A DNA stretch of 64,000 nucleotides from Flaccisagitta enflata (lineage: Eukaryota > Chaetognatha > Sagittoidea > Aphragmophora), in the NCBI GenBank assembly GCA_965153355.1, contig OZ231127.1, positions 2,356,001 through 2,420,000 on the forward strand. The letters run 5' to 3'. Shown piece after piece: positions 60,529-64,000 of this stretch. Below the pieces are notes generated by a model that had not been told where the DNA came from, ran no database searches, and saw only the letters and a list, made by a program, of their open reading frames with translations. The position numbers and the translations under genes were made by a program. Position 1 is the first letter of the stretch. Every line of letters starts with the position of its first letter.

Positions 60529-61571
60529 GTGGTATAATCATAAAAGTATAACCACTCTTTATTTCTTTCTTAGTGCGCAATTCAGAAAGACGTAAAAAGA
60601 TGAGTTTATGTTTTCACCATTGAAATGGTAGTAACTGAATGGCTTTAGAGCTACTGCTAGGGTACAATTGAGTCCAAAATCAACATTCTTGTTATGAAAA
60701 TTTGCAAGTAAAGAATCCTTAGCCCCTGCAGTGAATTTCTAGAAACTTTCCGTATTGGTTAATTGTTTAAAACAAAACTGCCCATTACAAAAAAAAAGAA
60801 AAAAAGGTTTGGTTTTTGTTGGAACCACAAAACCTTGATAACTGTTAAACTACTGGAGAAAAAGTTCTCAGATATTTCCAACATGTTATGTGAAACCCTA
60901 TATATGATTGCATAAAGCTTTGGTGACAGTACAACACTAAAAGAATGGACTTTTTTGGAGCAAAATCAATTTTTTCTCCTCTTTTTCAGAAAAAGCCGTC
61001 TTTCTTTGCATACTAACTCCAAAGTAATTGATCTAGAACTAAACCCCCAAAACGCTTTGAGATCATTGACGTTCATTAGTAGGCGTCAATTTTGCTTGAA
61101 AATTTGGCTAGTTTTTATATTTTTGTAAGGATTAGAGTGATTTCCATGTTTGCCACTCGTGGTTTCAAAAGAAAACACTCAAAATTTATGAAAATTCCAC
61201 TGGATATCCAACTTTTCTCAGAAATTGCAGCATATGTATTCGCTCCAAACAATAGTACCTATCATTTGATACTAATGATACTTTTGCCTTTTAGTTAACA
61301 ATCTACGAAGGTTTTGCATATTCAAATCAATCTAAAGACGGTGGAATTGATTGGAAAACCTCGCTTGACAACATAAAGGTTAGGGTGGTCCGCAATTTGG
61401 TCAAATTTTATATATTGATATACATGGCCCTTTTGCATGAATATCCATATTATCTTTTGAAATTTGACCCCTATCTGTGACCAACCTAATAACGGTAGAG
61501 TATTTGAAATCATGTTTTTGAGCCTCTGCTTGAACGGTTTCCTTCATCAAGTAAATGGTTAACTAGCGCAT
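60529..61571. other. Intronic DNA; possible weak inverted repeat
   Basis: It is mostly unique-looking. TTAGGGTGGTC near 61380 and, inverted, GACCAACCTAA near 61482 share a TTGGTCAAATTT/AAATTTGACC pair inside, which may be a decayed MITE of about 115 bp. No coding exon is seen. Confidence 0.4.
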
Positions 61572-61640
61572 TTTGAAATCTATGGTTTTCTTCCCCATAA
61601 AGCAATAAAACAGAGAAGTTAAGGTTTAAGTTGTAAATAT
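61572..61640 (+). repeat. Dispersed 65-bp repeat, copy 2
   Basis: GAAATCTATGGTTTTCTTCC and CCATAAAGCAATAAAACAG match 36532-36597. It overlaps the sequence just past the proposed donor of the Thr/Pro-rich exon. Confidence 0.7.
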
Positions 61641-61654
61641 AAACATCTGGGCAC

Positions 61655-61870
61655 CTTTTAGACTTGAGAGTTCAATGCCATTCTTGGAAACCGACGCGGT
61701 AGTTGCTCCGATGCGATTTGATTGCTTTTCTGTCGGCATTGATGTTGTTGCTGTTGATAATTCCTTTGGTGTCGCTGTTGGTGTTGGTGTTACTCTAACT
61801 GGTGTCGTTGCTGTTAATGTTGGTGGTGTTGCTGTTGGTGTTGGTGTTGTTTTTGTTGATATTTGAAGAA
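61655..61870 (-). CDS. Thr/Pro-rich linker exon of the kelch gene (proposed)
   Basis: On the minus strand a strong acceptor (TTTTTTCTCTTCATCAG) precedes an open frame of about 71 residues. It reads LQISTKTTPTPTATPPTL and continues rich in Thr and Pro, then TTSMPTEKQSNRIGATTASV, consistent with a flexible, possibly O-glycosylated or disordered linker. The exon begins after 1 base of a codon (phase 1), matching the donor of the coiled-coil exon. Two phase-1 donors are possible, AAAAG/GTGCCC at 61655/61654 or CTCAA/GTCTAA at 61664/61663. Either would join in frame to the kelch exon. The frame otherwise ends at a TAA at 61626-61628, so a terminal exon is an alternative. The hexanucleotide-like composition means a chance frame cannot be excluded. 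Confidence 0.5.
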
Positions 61871-61880
61871 CTGATGAAGA

Positions 61881-62443
61881 GAAAAAAATGAACGTACATA
61901 TTGCAAAACTGATGAGATAGTCATCAGACAGTATAGGTCAAAGAATGAATGAATAACTTTGTGTAATTGTGTGTTCTTCTCCCATTTATGTTGAGTTCAG
62001 AAGAAGATAAGCAATATTTTTTTAGCTTTCTTTATACTTGACACGTTCACATCCAAAAAAAAATCCACAAGGTAACACATCTTGGAATATACCCGCTAAC
62101 ACATATGCAACAAAAAGGCGGATAATCGCTTATGGCTTAGGCGATGAACACATAATAACCCCACTTAAGGTTGGTCCAGTGTTAGGAAATTTCACGTAAA
62201 TTGGAAATTTCATCTTGCTAGACCTATCAGAAGTATGTATTGGATACCTTTATTGCTTACATGGTTTTCCGCCTGATTCTTACACATGTGTTATTTACAT
62301 CTCAAAAAAAGATCAGTCCAAATTCATTTCTTGGGTCTTAAAGCAGCCTTGTTCCTTGTGGCACTCATTAAGTTGTGAAGCTTGCAATGGGCCTTTCAAT
62401 GAAACTGTCATGACGGCAGACTAAGGACATGGAAAGGGAGGAA
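61881..62443. other. Intronic DNA
   Basis: This is the first part of the intron between the linker and coiled-coil exons. It has no internal exon that I can support. A 69-codon plus-strand frame at 62215-62424 has no recognisable domain. Confidence 0.45.
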
Positions 62444-62695
62444 GGGCGCATTTCTTCACGCAGGAAACCGCGTGAGTAAACAGGTCATACGGTCACTCGC
62501 TCGCTCAGTTTGTTGGCTAGAACCACTCACTCCCTTCACTTTCTCCACAGTGCTTTGCTTTGCTATACTCCCTTTTCAGACTTACACAGTACTCACTCCC
62601 TCCTAGGACTAGTGATAATTATCAATCTGCGTTGAAGCTGTACATGCAATCAGGTGATGGTTTAAATCGCAATTGTTGTCGTCACTAGAAAACAC
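62444..62695 (-). mobile_element. G element 9 inside an intron
   Basis: It begins GGGCGCATTTCTTCACGCAG and ends GTCGTCACTAGAAAACAC. CACTCGCTCGCTCAG and CACTCACTCCCTTCACTT are family words. The copy is diverged and its end lies about 28 bp from the donor of the coiled-coil exon. Confidence 0.68.
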
Positions 62696-62723
62696 TTGAA
62701 ATAAACAATGTAACGCAGCTTAC

Positions 62724-63029
62724 CTGTTTTCTCCAGTCTCGATTTTCCCTCTTCCGCCCGCTTCTGTTTCTCTTCCTCTATCATCTTTCTGTCCTCCGCA
62801 ATTTTCCTTTTCTCCTCCTCCATCTTTTCTCTCTCTTTCTTCCTTTTCTCCTCTTCCTCGTTCCTCTTCCTATCCTCCTCACTTCTTCTCATCTCATCTT
62901 CCTCCAATCTCTTCTGCATCTGCTCTTGAAACTCTTTCCTCTCTGCCTCCAGTCCCAACTTTTCAGTCTCCAAATTCCTTTTGACATCCTCAATTTTCTT
63001 CTTTTCCTCCTCAATGAACGATTTTGAAA
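62724..63029 (-). CDS. Coiled-coil exon of the kelch gene (proposed)
   Basis: On the minus strand this 306-nt exon has a strong acceptor (TTTTCTCTTCAACAG) and a near-consensus donor (AAAACAG/GTAAGC). It encodes about 102 residues. It starts SKSFIEEEKKKIEDVKRN and continues with long runs of Glu, Lys and Arg (RKEFQEQMQKRLEEDEMR; EKMEEEKRKIAEDRKMIEEE) to SRLEKT. The heptad-like, highly charged pattern indicates a single long alpha-helix or coiled coil. Both borders are phase 1, so the exon is symmetric and can be skipped or duplicated without a frameshift. It probably provides oligomerisation upstream of the kelch propeller. Upstream exons must lie beyond 63030 and I cannot identify them. The structure call is firm. 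Membership in the kelch gene is inference. Confidence 0.72.
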
Positions 63030-63127
63030 CTGTTGAAGAGAAAATGATTTTATTACTCACCAAGTCAATTCTGATTCGTGTAAGAACTTATCCTCTGTTG
63101 GTCAGTCCGTCCACCCCGTCTTTGATA

Positions 63128-63542
63128 CACTCTTTTTTCTTTATAAGGACCAGTGATTTTTTTCTGAGGCTGGGATGTACTTAAATTTTTGCTAATTGCA
63201 GGCTAAAATGTTCCTAGCATGTCCTTAAAATTTTTATAAGGATCAGGTCATCAATGTACAGTGATGTAATAAACATATAGTATGAATAGAAACTATCTAT
63301 TAATTCTTATTTGTTTAACACTTATTTGCTTATTATGAAGCCAAAAATAACTATTTTTTTATAGAATAAGAAAATCTTTAAAAGAATCTATGTAAATGTA
63401 AAAACGATCTAAATCCATAATGAAAAAAAATTTTTCCCCTAAATCTGAGGCTGGGCTTTGTCTTAAGGATGTCCTTAGTTTTTTGGGCAAATTACAGCCT
63501 CATGTCCTTATAAACTTTGTCCTTACTCAAAAAAAAAGAGTG
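63128..63542. mobile_element. TA-flanked MITE with CACTCTTTTTT ends
   Basis: Left CACTCTTTTTTCTTTATAAG and right CTCAAAAAAAAAGAGTG are inverted, with TA at 63126-63127 and 63543-63544. TATAAGGAC and GAGGCTG words are mirrored inside. It lies just upstream of the coiled-coil exon's acceptor, in the preceding intron. Confidence 0.8.
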
Positions 63543-63544
63543 TA

Positions 63545-63950
63545 CATGTACATATGAAAAGTAATGTCTTTTTTTTGTATATAAGTCCTTGCACATCTCT
63601 GAGAGAAAATGTATGTTTGTCATGTCGATTAGTTGGTCAGGTGATCGGTAGGTCAGTTGACAAATCCTTTGGTCATGCAACAGTAGAAAATGCGCAAAAC
63701 AGCTGATTCTGACATGTTTCTTTAATCCCGATGCCTCATATGCTTTCTATCAATCATTTAGTCAATGATTCAGTCAATAAGTCAGTTATTCATTCATTTA
63801 TTCATTCATCTTTCAAGGCTCCTTCAAGACTTTCGAAGAAGCAGTTGATGAGCTGCTGCAGCATAACCTCAGATAAACGCTGTCTACTGTCAGACTGAAC
63901 AGACTTACTGTTGAAAAAAACCTCATCACATTGGTTTCCTTTGCTTAGAA
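63545..63950. other. No supported gene
   Basis: Unique-looking sequence with a short (ATTC)-like run near 63790-63810. I cannot identify an upstream exon of the minus-strand gene here. Confidence 0.45.
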
Positions 63951-64000
63951 AACAAGGCCAACACCTATAAGTCGCGTGCTTAATGTCATTATTTCTATCA
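63951..64000 (+). mobile_element. H-like B element, cut by the window edge
   Basis: It begins AACAAGGCCAACACCTATAA then GTCGCGTGCTTAATG, the B-type 5' end. The rest lies outside the window. Confidence 0.75.

Overview
This is a nuclear eukaryotic window, very probably from an animal. The evidence is canonical GT-AG introns in phase 1, a tRNA-derived SINE with a 13-bp target duplication, TA-flanked and Harbinger-like MITEs, Helentron-like elements, and exceptionally long microsatellites. I cannot name the species. A marine invertebrate such as a sponge or mollusc would fit, but this is only a guess. There are no bacterial operons, no rRNA and no intact tRNA gene.

Coding sequence is sparse. The only convincing gene lies on the minus strand at the right end. 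It has a coiled-coil exon (62724-63029), a Thr/Pro-rich linker exon (about 61655-61870) and a large terminal kelch-repeat exon (55873-56840). All the visible exon borders are compatible with phase-1 introns, so one gene encoding coiled coil, linker and six kelch repeats is the simplest reading. Its last intron is about 4.8 kb and holds several transposons. It ends in a (CT)n/(CTTT)n tract about 750 nt long with no AG before the splice acceptor.

The rest is repeats. (1) About 30 copies or fragments of a Helentron/HINE-like element, here called H-like A to F. They have AACAAGGCC at one end, an internal ACGG/ACCA microsatellite and a terminal hairpin, classically AGTCGCG/CGCGACT followed by AAAA. 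Hairpin arms differ between subfamilies but stay paired, and a matching motif sits near the other end. (2) Nine Harbinger-like elements, called G, with ends GGGCGTTTCTAGT and 3-bp target duplications of the TNA type. (3) TA-flanked MITEs, including four whose ends begin CTATCT, several of them nested. (4) Foldback elements, called FB, with ends GGGCAGCGGCC around arrays of a 21-bp repeat. (5) One tRNA-derived SINE.

Layout: 0-2.9 kb is a four-unit tandem array of (GA)n, linker and H-like A. 3-7.2 kb holds nested MITEs and FB elements. 7.2-14 kb is microsatellite-rich with G elements. 14.7-16.5 kb has two satellites. 18.2-19.7 kb is a heptamer satellite. 20.7-22.4 kb is a CCTGACCAAGTAACAAATG satellite split by a MITE. 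26.4-27.1 kb is an internally amplified G element. 28-34 kb has several H-like copies and a (CT)n tract of about 850 bp. 34.7-35.4 kb is (GTT)n. 37.4-38.3 kb has a G element and the SINE. 40.5-42.3 kb is a 95-bp satellite with a dimeric higher-order pattern. 43.9-48.9 kb holds four G elements. 49-52 kb has nested MITEs and an FB element. 52.4-54 kb has (AAC)n and polypurine DNA. 55.8-63.5 kb is the gene with its transposon-filled introns.
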